The notes under the pieces: generated by a model
Database searches by the model: none
Told to the model about the DNA's origin: nothing
What the model saw: only the letters and a program-made list of their open reading frames with translations
Assembly (NCBI RefSeq): GCF_001580045.1
Contig: NZ_LSZP01000032.1
Location: 62,001 to 126,000, forward strand
Direction of reading: 5' to 3'
DNA length: 64,000 nucleotides
Source: Cephaloticoccus capnophilus
GTDB lineage: Bacteria > Verrucomicrobiota > Verrucomicrobiia > Opitutales > Opitutaceae
Translations under genes and position numbers: made by a program
Part shown: in pieces, positions 10,896 to 20,189 of the stretch
Layout: every line of letters starts with the position of its first letter
Position numbering within the stretch: position 1 is the first letter of the stretch

Positions 10896-12554
10896 CTAGT
10901 GCGGGGAACCGGCAGGTGCGGATTCGAGCGTGAAGACGAGCCACTCGGACTCGGGGGCAGTGGCGTGGCTTTTCATAACGGCACGAGGCTGGGGCGCGCA
11001 TTGGATTTCTGAGACGGTGAGCAGTGCCCCTTCTTCGCCAGCCACCACGTCGCCCTCGCGTAACTCAAGGCGCTCTCCATACCACTCCACTTCTGCGATT
11101 AACGCGTGCCCCTCGGCGCGCTCGCCTTCGTAAAGACTGCGCCGCTCCCCCTGCACGTCGCGAATCCTCGCAACGGCCCGCGGCGCGCGAAATGGGGTGC
11201 CTTCATCGTGAGCGACGGACTGCATCTCTACACGAAAGTCGAGCACCTCAATACCGAGTGACTCCACGCGATCACCTCCTCGCAAAAGTAGCAGCTCGCC
11301 GCTCTCTCGATTTTCAAAAAGTCCTAAAAATGGGCCAACGCAGTCACCCCTTAAGCCGTCGCTCCCAGCCCCCCCGATATAGCCACTGAGTTGCAGCGGA
11401 TAGTCTTCGCGGCGCACGCCCAGCAGTCGCGGCACAGTGAGTTCCCCGTTCTGTGAATCAGGCAGTGCGTGGGCCGTAAGCGCAGGATCAGCGGAAGGAC
11501 GCAGCGCTTTGACGCGAAACTGCTGCTCGGCCGGATGGTAGAAAATCTCCGGAGGCGTAAAGACATCGAAGATCCACTGTGGCCCGCGTACTTGCGACTC
11601 CGGCGCAGGCCAAGTCATTACCCGCTCGGGCGAGTTTTCAGAAAAACGGGAAAATCCTTCCGTCAGGGCTTCGACCTCTTCTTCTGCACCTAGCTCCACA
11701 TAGTCGAGTGTCACGAGGAACTCACTCCCACTCGGTCGCACCAGCAGCTCAAAGCCATCGCTATCACCAGTCTCGCCGAAAGAGCTCAATGAAAGTGCAG
11801 CCGTAGGACGACCTCGATCAGGAATGACTTGTCGCTCTGCACCGGGCTCAACTGTCACGCTGCGCACCAGGACGGGGAGCCGATCACTCGCTAATTCGTT
11901 AAGCCATGTGCGGAGTACCGCAGTCGTTCCGAGAAACCGGATTTGGAAGCGATAGCTCGCGTCCGCCGAACCGGACTCGTCTTGCCAAGGTGCTTCAGGA
12001 GATGCGTTTCGCTCTTCGCGAATGACTGCCAGTAGCCGTTGGGGCTTGCTGCGAAAGAGAGCCCCCAACACTCGCTCAAGGCCGAGCCGCTGCGTGTAGA
12101 CCCGTAAGATATCCGCTTCAGAGGGCCCTACGTTGGCGTAGGCACGAAACCCAAAGAACTCGTCTTGTGCGATTTCGATACCCTGCTCGCCCGCGAGGCC
12201 CGCAAGCGCCTGCCTATAACGCGCGATCTCAAAGTAAGCCGCACGGCTGTTCGGCGGAGGGGGCGAGTCGCAGAGTGCACGCGTAATTGAGTTATCCCGC
12301 CACAGCGACTCGGCTTGGCCGACAGCATTGCGCAGCTCGGCGAATTCACGAGCGAGTGCATCCGCCACAGCTTGAGTCGGCGCGGGCTCAGCATTGGCAA
12401 GACTCGTTAGCCACCCCTCTTTAGCGGCAAGTTCCGACTTGGCTTTGGCCAAGGTCTTCGCCCCCAGAAACAGACTCACACCTTGCCCCACAAAAGCCAC
12501 AGCTGCCGCAACGAGCAGAAGTAGCGCAGCGCGTGAGCGAGGTTTTGCGAACAT
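10896..12554 (-). CDS. Inner-membrane pilus-like protein, probable Amuc_1100/Amuc_1099-like fusion
   Basis: 552 residues. A single N-terminal membrane segment (about residues 9-30, ALLLLVAAAVAFVGQGVSLFLGA) is followed by a coiled-coil stretch (35-90) and a PilO-like periplasmic region (about 100-310). The second half starts near GPQWIFDVFTPPEIFYHP and resembles, from memory of the family, the separate Amuc_1099 protein. I infer that the two Akkermansia genes are one here: the operon has no separate fourth gene and the protein is nearly double the usual Amuc_1100 length. It lies 39 bases after the PilM-like gene and 34 bases before the secretin. Confidence 0.65.
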   Translation of the reverse strand: MFAKPRSRAALLLLVAAAVAFVGQGVSLFLGAKTLAKAKSELAAKEGWLTSLANAEPAPTQAVADALAREFAELRNAVGQAESLWRDNSITRALCDSPPPPNSRAAYFEIARYRQALAGLAGEQGIEIAQDEFFGFRAYANVGPSEADILRVYTQRLGLERVLGALFRSKPQRLLAVIREERNASPEAPWQDESGSADASYRFQIRFLGTTAVLRTWLNELASDRLPVLVRSVTVEPGAERQVIPDRGRPTAALSLSSFGETGDSDGFELLVRPSGSEFLVTLDYVELGAEEEVEALTEGFSRFSENSPERVMTWPAPESQVRGPQWIFDVFTPPEIFYHPAEQQFRVKALRPSADPALTAHALPDSQNGELTVPRLLGVRREDYPLQLSGYIGGAGSDGLRGDCVGPFLGLFENRESGELLLLRGGDRVESLGIEVLDFRVEMQSVAHDEGTPFRAPRAVARIRDVQGERRSLYEGERAEGHALIAEVEWYGERLELREGDVVAGEEGALLTVSEIQCAPQPRAVMKSHATAPESEWLVFTLESAPAGSPH

Positions 12555-12593
12555 GGTCGGCTAAGGGATTGAGCAAAGTTTTGGCGAAACGAC

Positions 12594-14339
12594 TCAGAGG
12601 AGTTTTTCGGGAGCGATGAGGATCGTGGCATCGAAACGAATGACTCCCGGGCGCTTGCGATCATAGCGCTCGCCCACAACTCCCTGCACGAAGTCCAAAG
12701 CCTGTAGTGAATCGAAAAACCGCTGCAGCGACTCGTCCGTGCGACCGCTTTCCAAAAGCCAGCCACCGATCTCGATGGTCGCCGCCTGAGGCGAACCCGT
12801 TTCGTCGACTTGGTCCGTGCTCGGCGCGTTGTAGTGGAACCGCTCCAACCACACATCGCCCACGCCGATAAGTCGCGCCTGCAAGTCCGCAAAAAAACCG
12901 AGCCAGCTTTCCCGTTGAGCGTTGAGTGCATCGAGGTGGGCGAGTCGCACGCGAAGCGCGTCCACCTCTGTTTGCGCTTGGGCGTTAAGCGCTCCTAGCC
13001 GAAGAAGCGGAGCTGCCCTTGCATCGACTGCCGCGGCTCGCGTGTGCAGTGCTGCAATCGCCGAGCGTTGTTGGAGCAGCAGCAGAAAAGGTAAAAGCAC
13101 GAGTAGCGCAGCAGCGGCTAGCCCCCATCGACGCCGGGCTCGCACTTCTCGCGCAACACGCCGCCCCAGCGGAAATAGGTTGAGTACTTGCGCCTCGGGC
13201 AAAGCCGCGCCCAAGGCTAGGCCATAAAGCGCATACAAATCGCTAGCGCCAACTGGCGCTCTTCCCACCGACGAAGGCGCGACCTCGATACTAGCGGGTG
13301 TCGGCAACTCGAAAACTGGCAGCGAAAGCCTTTCCGCAATTTCCTCACGTAGCCCGAGCAGCACACTCCCTCCTCCACCGAGATAGACCCGAGTCGGACT
13401 AAGCACGCCCGACTGGCGAAGGTACGCAAGTTTCGCCAAAAGGAGTTCGGCGCCGAGTTTTTGCACAAAGGGACTGGCCGCCTGCCCAACAGCCTCGCGT
13501 AAAAGAGCTTCGCTTTCTTGCGACGGCTTGGCGTTTTCAAGTAACTGCGAGGCGCGTCGCTTGGCTGCTTCAGCTTCGGCAAAATCGCAGCCCAGCCCCT
13601 GCGCAAGCGAGCGTGTTACCGTGTTTCCGCCAAAATTGAGCGTGCGCAAGTAAGGGGCCGCCCCACCGCCACCGATAATCACTTGAGTCGACCGTGCGCC
13701 AACATCGACGAAAAGCGAGGGCGCGTCGACTTCACGCGAAAACGCACGCCAAAGCGCGAGTGCCGCAGGCTCGCAATGAGTCGGCAATAAATGCGCGGAC
13801 TCCGCCGCCGCGCAGAGTGGCTCCACAGCGTCGAGCTTCGCCGCAGAAATCAGGATCTCCATTTCCTCTCCCTCGTTTCGCTGCACCACCGCGCCCCATG
13901 AAACCTTATCGAGCGGAAACGGGATAGCCTGCCCAACCTCGAAACGCAGCGCTTGGGCGAGGGCTTCACCCGCAACAGCAGGCGTTTTAACCCGCTTGGT
14001 AAGTGCAAGATGCCCCGGTATCGTGAGCCGGCATTCACGCTCCCGGCCAAACCCGATCCGCCCCCAAACCCTATCGAGTGCGGCACCGACTTGCGCGAGC
14101 CAAGCGCTGCTGTGCGCGGGCGAGCAAACGAAGTCCTCACGCGCATAAGCTTCGAGTCGCAGCGACCTAGCGGCCCCACCACCCGCCTCCCTGCTTTCCC
14201 CACGAAGCGAAAATACCCCAGCCGAGACGTGCGCACCGCCGCAATCAATGACCACTCGCTGCTGCGTTCTCTTGGGGAGCATAGGCTTCGGGGGTGAACC
14301 TGCCGCGCGGGGTGGCGCGTCTCGCTTGATGAGCGGCAA
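12594..14339 (-). CDS. PilM-like pilus complex protein with fused PilN-like domain, Amuc_1101 family
   Basis: 581 residues. The N-terminal two thirds form an actin-like PilM ATPase fold (RVVIDCGGAHVSAGVF, LRFEVGQAIPFPLDKVSW, SLFVDVGARSTQVIIGG, VYLGGGGSVLLGL). A C-terminal PilN-like part follows: a membrane segment near 405-425 (WGLAAAALLVLLPFLLLL), a coiled coil, and a periplasmic domain ending in QGVVGERYDRKRPGVIRFDATI. In proteobacteria these are two proteins, a cytosolic PilM and a membrane PilN. First gene of the pilus operon. The start is 14339 or internal ATG 14282. No assembly ATPase, pilin or prepilin peptidase is nearby. Confidence 0.8.
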   Translation of the reverse strand: MPLIKRDAPPRAAGSPPKPMLPKRTQQRVVIDCGGAHVSAGVFSLRGESREAGGGAARSLRLEAYAREDFVCSPAHSSAWLAQVGAALDRVWGRIGFGRERECRLTIPGHLALTKRVKTPAVAGEALAQALRFEVGQAIPFPLDKVSWGAVVQRNEGEEMEILISAAKLDAVEPLCAAAESAHLLPTHCEPAALALWRAFSREVDAPSLFVDVGARSTQVIIGGGGAAPYLRTLNFGGNTVTRSLAQGLGCDFAEAEAAKRRASQLLENAKPSQESEALLREAVGQAASPFVQKLGAELLLAKLAYLRQSGVLSPTRVYLGGGGSVLLGLREEIAERLSLPVFELPTPASIEVAPSSVGRAPVGASDLYALYGLALGAALPEAQVLNLFPLGRRVAREVRARRRWGLAAAALLVLLPFLLLLQQRSAIAALHTRAAAVDARAAPLLRLGALNAQAQTEVDALRVRLAHLDALNAQRESWLGFFADLQARLIGVGDVWLERFHYNAPSTDQVDETGSPQAATIEIGGWLLESGRTDESLQRFFDSLQALDFVQGVVGERYDRKRPGVIRFDATILIAPEKLL

Positions 14340-14704
14340 AGGCTTATTCGGAAACTAACACGCTGTCACCTTATAATGTGCATAAATCCTTTTGCGCGAA
14401 CCGTGTGCAGTGCGTGCCAATTGGCACGCACAAAAACAGACAGTGGCCTACGCTATTTGGGGCGGCCAACTGTGGCCGATTTCGGAAAACGAAGTGCTCT
14501 AAAAAACGAAGCGCTCTACTTTCCAGCCCGCGCACACGTAAAAAACAACGGGCCGCCAGCAAACGACCGGTACGCTACGAGGCGCATTGGCCGGTGCGCC
14601 AGCAAGCGACCGGTGCGTCTCGCAGCGGCCAGTGCATCTCGCGACACCCGCTGCGTCTCGCGCCGGCCCATCGCTCCTCGCAGCGGCCGATCAATAAAAG
14701 CGGT
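14340..14704. other. 365-base gene-free interval with a 19-bp degenerate repeat array
   Basis: Lies between the convergent-side end of parC and the start of the pilus operon. The part next to the operon is AT-richer and holds a palindromic TTATAA box at 14371-14376 that could be a -10 element for the pilus operon; no convincing -35 was found. The remainder is the tandem array listed separately. No plausible coding frame. Confidence 0.5.
14556..14693 (+). repeat. Degenerate tandem array, seven units of about 19 bp
   Basis: Units begin at 14556, 14575 (24 bases), 14599, 14618, 14637, 14656 and 14675; six of the seven are exactly 19 bases. The consensus is close to TCTCGCAGCGGCCGGTGCG, and two units start CCAGCAA(A/G)CGACCGGT. 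It ends 11 bases before the parC stop codon on the opposite strand. There are no unique spacers, so this is not a CRISPR array. Confidence 0.7.
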
Positions 14705-16825
14705 CTAGGACCGCCGTTTTACGCTTTTGATTGTCCACTTGGTGACGGTGAGGCCCTTGGCGGAGCGGGTGGACAGTGGCACGCGCGTTAGATCGAAGTC
14801 CAACTCGCGAATACGCGCGCCGCTGCGCCCGTCGATCGCGATGTGCACCGCCTTGGGCATCGCTGCCTCGCTCTCTGCCACATCCAAATACACCACGCGC
14901 GCCGGGCCCTCCGTCTTCGCAAGCGAGTAGAGTTTGTCGCGAGAGAGCCCGCCGATCTGGAAGCGCTTCGCGAAGGCGCGGCCCGTCTTCTCGTCTTGGT
15001 AAATCAGCGTGTAAAACCGGCCGTCGCCCTCCTTCGGCCAAACGCCGACGTGTAGGATATTGCGGCCCATAAAAACTTTATCCGCGACCTTCGAGACCTT
15101 GAGCGAGCAGTCCGCCATAAGGCACAAAACGCTGTCGAGGATGGTGCACTCTTTTACAAATTCGTGCTGCCGCCAATTCAGCCCGATAAAGCCTTCCTCG
15201 CGATTCACGTAGAGTCGCTGGTTTGCCGAGGCGACTTCCGCTGCGCTGATTTGCTCAATCTCATCGTAAGTCGTCCGCCGCTTATGGCCTTTGCCAAACT
15301 TTTCCTGCAAGCGCTCAAACCACGCGATCGCGTAATCGATCAAGTGCGCGAGGTCATGCTTCACGGCCTCGATTTCGGCCTCGATTTTCTTAATCCGCTC
15401 GTCCGCCTGAAAGCGGTTGTAGGCGGAGATTCGCTTAATCCGAATCTCGGTCAGCCGCGTAATATCGTCTTCGGTCACCTCGCGACGCAGCCCCGCAATA
15501 AACGGCTTTAGCCCTTCGCGAATCTCTTCGAGCACCTCCTCCCATGTCTTGGATTTCTCGATACGCCGGTAAATCCGCTCCTCGATAAAAATCCGCTCTA
15601 GCGAATCCCAGTGCCACTGTTGGTCGAGCTCGCCCAAGCGGATTTCCAACTCGCTACGCAGCAGCTCGACGGTGTGGTCAACACTCCGCCGCAAAATCTC
15701 GCGCACGCCGATAAACTGCGGCTTATCGGCCCCCGTCTCAGGATCGCGCACAATCACACACGCCGAGGGCGACAGATTCATCTGCGCCTGCGTAAACACA
15801 TAAAGCTGCTGTGTGACTTGCTCGGGGTCGCTCCCGGGCGGTAAATGAACGAGCAGTTCGACTTTATCGGCGGTGTTATCGTCGACATGTTTGACCTTGA
15901 TTTTGCCCTTCGTGTTGGCGGCCACGATCGACTCGATGAGCGACACCGTATTCGTCCCGTAGGGCAGCTCGGTAATGGCGAGGAGCGTCTTGCTGCGCGT
16001 TTCTATTTTCGCGCGCACGCGGACTTTTCCGCCGCGCTCGCCGTCGTTGTATTCGGAAAAATCCGCAATCCCGCCGGTCGGGAAATCGGGGTAAATCCTA
16101 AACGCTTTTCCTTGCAGATGGTTAATCGCCGCGCGGCACAGGTCGTTAAAGTTGTGCGGCAGGATCTTCGTCGCCAGCCCCACGGCGATGCCCTCCGCGC
16201 CTTCGAGTAAGGTGATGGGAAACTTGGCGGGCAAGGCGACCGGCTCTTTCGCTCGCCCATCGTAGCTGAGCTGCCAAGTCGTCGTTTTCGGGTTAAAAAG
16301 CACCTCGCGCGCAAAAGGCGTTAACCGCGCCTCAATGTAACGCGGGGCCGCCGCTTCGTCCGCAGTAAAGGGGTTTCCAAAGTTGCCCTGCGGCTCAATC
16401 AGCCAGCCGCGCTGCGCAATCGCGACCAGTGCCGCACCGATGGATGCGTCGCCGTGCGGGTGCAGCCGCATGGTCGTGCCGACGATATTGGCGACTTTGT
16501 GAAAGCGGCCATCATCCATGTCCCAAAGCGTGTGTAGGACGCGGCGTTGCACGGGTTTTAGCCCGTCATCGAGATGCGGCACCGCGCGGTCGAGAATCAC
16601 ATAGCTCGCGTATTCGAGAAACCAGTTCCGGTAGTGCTTTCGGAGGGCGGGCTCTTGAGCGGGAGCTGCGTCTACCGGGTTTAACCCTTCATCTTCCAAA
16701 TCCGCCAAACCGGGGGACGCAGCCCCTTCTTTTGGGCGAGCTTCAGCACCGGTCGCGGCGTCAGCGCTATTCGAAAACTCGAGTTCGGCTTGGTCGGTAG
16801 TCTTTTTTGAAATACGTTTAGCCAT
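14705..16825 (-). CDS. parC: DNA topoisomerase IV subunit A, Bacteroidetes/Verrucomicrobia type
   Basis: 706 residues. Breakage-reunion subunit of the decatenating topoisomerase; works with the adjacent parE. Seen: Lys-rich N-terminus, YRNWFLEYASYVILDRAVPHLDDGLKPVQRRVLH, RLHPHGDASIGAAL, and the active-site region AAPRYIEARLTPFA with the catalytic Tyr. A long coiled-coil tower follows (about residues 400-500), then a short C-terminal region instead of the six-blade beta pinwheel of proteobacterial ParC. It starts six bases after parE, so the two are co-transcribed. Confidence 0.93.
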   Translation of the reverse strand: MAKRISKKTTDQAELEFSNSADAATGAEARPKEGAASPGLADLEDEGLNPVDAAPAQEPALRKHYRNWFLEYASYVILDRAVPHLDDGLKPVQRRVLHTLWDMDDGRFHKVANIVGTTMRLHPHGDASIGAALVAIAQRGWLIEPQGNFGNPFTADEAAAPRYIEARLTPFAREVLFNPKTTTWQLSYDGRAKEPVALPAKFPITLLEGAEGIAVGLATKILPHNFNDLCRAAINHLQGKAFRIYPDFPTGGIADFSEYNDGERGGKVRVRAKIETRSKTLLAITELPYGTNTVSLIESIVAANTKGKIKVKHVDDNTADKVELLVHLPPGSDPEQVTQQLYVFTQAQMNLSPSACVIVRDPETGADKPQFIGVREILRRSVDHTVELLRSELEIRLGELDQQWHWDSLERIFIEERIYRRIEKSKTWEEVLEEIREGLKPFIAGLRREVTEDDITRLTEIRIKRISAYNRFQADERIKKIEAEIEAVKHDLAHLIDYAIAWFERLQEKFGKGHKRRTTYDEIEQISAAEVASANQRLYVNREEGFIGLNWRQHEFVKECTILDSVLCLMADCSLKVSKVADKVFMGRNILHVGVWPKEGDGRFYTLIYQDEKTGRAFAKRFQIGGLSRDKLYSLAKTEGPARVVYLDVAESEAAMPKAVHIAIDGRSGARIRELDFDLTRVPLSTRSAKGLTVTKWTIKSVKRRS

Positions 16826-16831
16826 GAGGGT

Positions 16832-18688
16832 TTAGGCGGCGGGAGAGAGGGTTTCGACGAGGTCTTTTTCGACGCGCAGGTTATCGATGATGAACTCTTG
16901 GCGGCGCGGCGTGTTCTTACCCATGTAGAAGCCGAGGAGTTCCTCGCTGTCGTGTAGGTGTGCAAGTGATACGGGCTCGAGCCGGATGTTCTCGCCGATG
17001 AAGTCTTTAAACTCGCTGGCAGAGATTTCGCCCAAGCCTTTGAAGCGGGTGATTTCGTGGCCCGCGCCGAGCGCGGCACTGGCGGCCTGTTTCTCGGTTT
17101 CGGAGTAGCAGTAAATGGTGCGGCGTTTGTTGCGCACACGGAACAGCGGGGTCTCCAAAATGTAGAGGTGCCCGGCGGCGATGACTTCGGGGAAAAACTG
17201 CAGGAAAAACGAGATAAGCAGCAGTCGGATATGCATGCCGTCGACGTCGGCATCGGTGGCGATGACCACGCGATTGTAGCGCAAGCCGTCGAGCCCGTCT
17301 TCGATATTGAGCGCGGATTGGAGGAGGTGAAATTCCTCGTTCTCGTAGATGACTTTTTTGGAGAGCCCGTAGGTGTTGAGCGGTTTGCCTTTGAGCGCGA
17401 AGACGGCCTGCGTCTGCACATCGCGGCAGGCGGTGAGCGAGCCCGCGGCAGAGTCGCCCTCGACGATGAAGAGCGTGCTCTGCTCAGCGAGCGCGGCACG
17501 GGTACCGAGATGCTGGCGGCAGTCGCGGAGTTTGCGATTGTGCAGCGAGGCTTTTTTCGCGCGCTGGCGGGCGAGGTTGCGGATGCCCGCGAGGTCTTTG
17601 CGCTCGCGCTCGCTTTCTTGGATTTTGGCGAGGAGCGCGTCGGCAGTCGCCTTGTTTTTGTGCAGGTAGACGTCGAGCGTCTGCTGCACGAACTTGCCGA
17701 TAAACTCCTTGATCGTGGGGCCACCCGGGCCGACTTCGGTGGAGCCGAGCTTAGTCTTTGTCTGCGACTCGAAGACGGGCTCCTGCACGCGCACCGAGAC
17801 GGCGGCGACGATTGCTTGGCGGATGTCAGCGGCCTCGAAGTCTTTTTTGTAAAAATTGCGCAGCGTGTTAACGACGGCTTCGCGAAAGGCGAGCTGGTGG
17901 GTACCGCCCATCGTGGTGTGCTGGCCGTTGACGAAGGAGTAGTACTCCTCGCCGTAGTGAGCACCGTGCGTCATCGCGATTTCGATGTCGGGGCCTTCGA
18001 GGTGGATGATCGGGTAGAGCGTCTCGACCGTGAGGTTTTTCTCCAAAAGGTCGCGGAGGCCGCCAGCGGAGCGGAAGGCGCGGCCATTGAGCGTGAGGGT
18101 CAGCCCGCGATTGAGGAAGGCGTAGTTCCACAACAAGTCCTCAATGAACTCGGGGCGAAACCGCCAGTCCGCGCCGAAGAGGGCCGCATCGGGGGTGAAG
18201 CGAATCAGCGTGCCACTGCGCTCGGAGCAGTGCGCGACTTTGCCTTCCTTGACGAGGCGGCCTTGGGCGAATTCGACGATTTTGGTTTGGCCGTCGCGAA
18301 TGGATTGCGCGGTGTAAGAGAGCGAGAGCGCGTTGACGGCCTTTTGGCCAACGCCGTTTAGGCCGACGGATTTTTGAAAAGTCTGGCTGTCGTATTTCGC
18401 ACCCGTGTTGATGACTGATACGCACTCGACGAGCTTTCCCAGTGGGATGCCGCGCCCGTAGTCGCGCACGATCACTTCGCGCTCGCTCAGCTCGATCTCG
18501 ATGCGCTTGCCATTGCCCATCGCAAACTCGTCTACCGAGTTGTCGATCGTTTCCTTGAGCAGCACATAAATGCCGTCCTCGGCGTGCGCCCCATTGCCCA
18601 AACGGCCAATATACATGCCCGGGCGCAGCCGGATGTGTTCGGTAGAGGAAAGGGTCTTGATGCTCGCTTCGGTGTAGGCGTTTGCCAT
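16832..18688 (-). CDS. parE: DNA topoisomerase IV subunit B
   Basis: 618 residues. ATPase subunit of topoisomerase IV. The GHKL motifs are [15 protein letters not shown] (near residue 45), DYGRGIPLG and [21 protein letters not shown] shows [18 protein letters not shown] and [13 protein letters not shown]. Ends [18 protein letters not shown] 18688 is chosen because the 45-residue upstream extension has no family similarity and would overlap the promoter region of the divergent AsmA-like gene. Operon with parC. Confidence 0.94.
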   Translation of the reverse strand: MANAYTEASIKTLSSTEHIRLRPGMYIGRLGNGAHAEDGIYVLLKETIDNSVDEFAMGNGKRIEIELSEREVIVRDYGRGIPLGKLVECVSVINTGAKYDSQTFQKSVGLNGVGQKAVNALSLSYTAQSIRDGQTKIVEFAQGRLVKEGKVAHCSERSGTLIRFTPDAALFGADWRFRPEFIEDLLWNYAFLNRGLTLTLNGRAFRSAGGLRDLLEKNLTVETLYPIIHLEGPDIEIAMTHGAHYGEEYYSFVNGQHTTMGGTHQLAFREAVVNTLRNFYKKDFEAADIRQAIVAAVSVRVQEPVFESQTKTKLGSTEVGPGGPTIKEFIGKFVQQTLDVYLHKNKATADALLAKIQESERERKDLAGIRNLARQRAKKASLHNRKLRDCRQHLGTRAALAEQSTLFIVEGDSAAGSLTACRDVQTQAVFALKGKPLNTYGLSKKVIYENEEFHLLQSALNIEDGLDGLRYNRVVIATDADVDGMHIRLLLISFFLQFFPEVIAAGHLYILETPLFRVRNKRRTIYCYSETEKQAASAALGAGHEITRFKGLGEISASEFKDFIGENIRLEPVSLAHLHDSEELLGFYMGKNTPRRQEFIIDNLRVEKDLVETLSPAA

Positions 18689-18803
18689 GAGAAAAACCCC
18701 TAGGCACGAAAAGCCCGCACAGCATGACAAGCGAAATTGCCCCCGCAGCTCTGCGCGCTCATGGCTCCGCGTGCTCCCTAGTCTCCTCCCCCACACATCG
18801 CGT

Positions 18804-19526
18804 ATGAAAAAGTTTTTCCTCATCCTCCTCGGCGGGCTCGTCCTGCTCGGGGCCGGGCTCTACTACGGGCTCGGGCCCGTGCTCAACTCGGGCGTGCTCA
18901 TCGGCGTCAACAACCTCGGCCCTAAAGTTACCCAGACGCACGTCTCGCTCGCCGATGCGCGGCTCTCCCCATTCACAGGACGCGGAACCCTCACCGGCCT
19001 CGTCGTTGGCAACCCGCCCAACTGGACCGCGCCGCACGCCTTCACACTCGGCAAAATCGACCTCAAGGTAAACCTGCGCTCGCTGCGCGGCGACGTCATC
19101 GAAATCGAGGAAATCGTCATTGAGCAGCCGGAGTTCGTTTACGAAACGCGGCTCGTCTCCAGCAACCTCGGTGACCTGCTCAAAGCCATCGAGCAATTCA
19201 CTGGCACGAGTGCGCCCACCCCCGACGCGACAAGCGAAAAACCCGCGAAACCGGTGAAGCTGATTGTGCGCAAGTTCCGACTCGTAGGCGCGAAGGCCAG
19301 CCTCGGCGTCGGCCCTGCCGCGCTCCCCGTTTCGCTCCCCACAATTGAACTCCAGGACCTTGGCTTAGCTAAAGGCGGAGCCACGCCCGCCGAGCTTTCG
19401 GGAGAAGTGCTGAGCCAAGTCTTGGGCGAGATCGCGAAAGCTGCCGCCAACCCCATCAACGCCGGAGCCGCCGCTGGAAAAGGCGTTGGCGGAGCCGTCA
19501 AGGGACTCAAAAAGCTCTTACGGTAA
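18804..19526 (+). CDS. AsmA-like membrane-anchored periplasmic protein
   Basis: 240 residues. An N-terminal membrane anchor (about 4-24, [21 protein letters not shown]) is followed by a beta-rich domain with AsmA-family character: [45 protein letters not shown], then [29 protein letters not shown]. The C-terminus is Ala/Gly/Lys-rich ([19 protein letters not shown]). Such short AsmA proteins are common in Verrucomicrobia and Planctomycetes; a role in envelope lipid homeostasis is inferred from the family only. Divergent from parE; the putative start follows a 39-residue upstream extension that is rejected. Confidence 0.7.
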   Translation: MKKFFLILLGGLVLLGAGLYYGLGPVLNSGVLIGVNNLGPKVTQTHVSLADARLSPFTGRGTLTGLVVGNPPNWTAPHAFTLGKIDLKVNLRSLRGDVIEIEEIVIEQPEFVYETRLVSSNLGDLLKAIEQFTGTSAPTPDATSEKPAKPVKLIVRKFRLVGAKASLGVGPAALPVSLPTIELQDLGLAKGGATPAELSGEVLSQVLGEIAKAAANPINAGAAAGKGVGGAVKGLKKLLR

Positions 19527-19593
19527 GGAGCCATAGGCCGCCCTTTACATTGGCGCGGTGTCGTGGCCCCTGCGTCAGTTTGGTGCTGTAGCG

Positions 19594-19646
19594 TTGACAA
19601 GCGAAACCCGCCCCACCTTCCTCCCTCCCCTCGTTAAGAAAAGACG
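19594..19646 (+). promoter_or_regulatory. Candidate promoter and leader region of the orphan attenuator
   Basis: A perfect TTGACA lies at 19594-19599. No good -10 hexamer sits at standard spacing, so the promoter call is tentative. An AAGAAAAG purine stretch (19637-19644) just before the ATG could serve as the ribosome-binding site. Confidence 0.35.
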
Positions 19647-19763
19647 ATGACTCCCTCCGCGAACACGATTCTCAGCCGCTCGGCCCATGACGCCTCCTCC
19701 GTCGTGGTACTCTCCGCTGCTGCCGTCGTCGTCGCTATTAAAGCTACGCCGCGAGGGGCCTGA
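19647..19763 (+). CDS. Branched-chain amino acid type leader peptide (38 residues)
   Basis: ATG 19647 to TGA 19761-19763. The middle is a control-codon run: SSVVVLSAAAVVVAIK, with six Val, one Leu, one Ile and four Ala in 16 residues, the composition of ilvB/ilvG leader peptides in enterobacteria. The run ends just before a segment (19753-19759) that can pair with the left arm of the downstream terminator, exactly where attenuation requires it. The frame closes at TGA immediately after that segment. Unlike known ilv leaders, no ilv, leu or other biosynthetic gene follows. The next plus-strand gene starts 1.4 kb away, beyond a minus-strand gene. Confidence 0.75.
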   Translation: MTPSANTILSRSAHDASSVVVLSAAAVVVAIKATPRGA

Positions 19764-19829
19764 TCGTCGAACATCACCAGACACGCTGACAATCACCCGC
19801 CCCTCCGGTCAAAAGCCGGAGGTTTTTTT
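19753..19829 (+). promoter_or_regulatory. Transcription attenuator (antiterminator/terminator switch)
   Basis: Antiterminator: GAGGGGC at 19753-19759 is perfectly complementary to GCCCCTC at 19799-19805. Terminator: CCTCCGG 19802-19808, loop TCAAAAG, CCGGAGG 19816-19822, then seven T. The two structures share bases 19802-19805 and so exclude each other. A ribosome stalled in the Val run leaves the antiterminator free; a ribosome reaching the stop codon covers 19753-19759 and lets the terminator form. Confidence 0.8.
19802..19829 (+). terminator. Intrinsic terminator of the attenuator
   Basis: Perfect 7-bp GC stem, 7-base loop, run of seven T (19823-19829). Confidence 0.88.
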
Positions 19830-20189
19830 GTCCTCACGGCCAGCGACAGGAGTGGCGCCACACACGCTCAACCGCCACACCGCCATGCATCCTGCCACCG
19901 CCACCACGCCCTTCACTTTACTCTGGGCGTCGATCGCAAGAAACGAAGAAGACCCACCGCAGCGGTCACTCGCTCCGGCGCCGCGCGCCCTCGCACAACA
20001 GACGAGCCGCGCGCCAATGCCGACGGCTGCGCCCAAGGGGAGCTCCAGCCAATCAATCACACGCGCCACAGCGCAGCCCACAGACGCACGAGCACGGAGT
20101 GTGAGCACCCCTGCACGAAATGAGCGCGCCGCCGACGCCTTCATCCCTGCCGACTTTCTCGTTACGAATCTGCGGCCCGACCTGCTCGA
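19830..20189. other. 360-base interval after the attenuator, no recognisable gene
   Basis: A plus-strand frame (about 100 codons from ATG 19885) and an overlapping minus-strand frame are both open, but neither shows a known motif. Composition is Ala/Arg/Pro/Thr-rich, as expected from high-GC chance frames. This is where a target of the attenuator would be expected, so it may hold the decayed remains of a regulated gene. Confidence 0.4.

Noticed and set aside
14556-14693. Possible CRISPR array
   Set aside because: Units are 19 bases in direct tandem with no unique spacers, the copies are degenerate, and no cas gene is near.
17057-18361. A 434-codon plus-strand frame opposite parE
   Set aside because: It is antisense to a well-supported parE, has no family motif and follows from high GC. 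The same applies to long frames opposite gyrB (523-1449), trpS (32227-33453), aroA (29477-30271) and the second GH32 gene (50007-51128).
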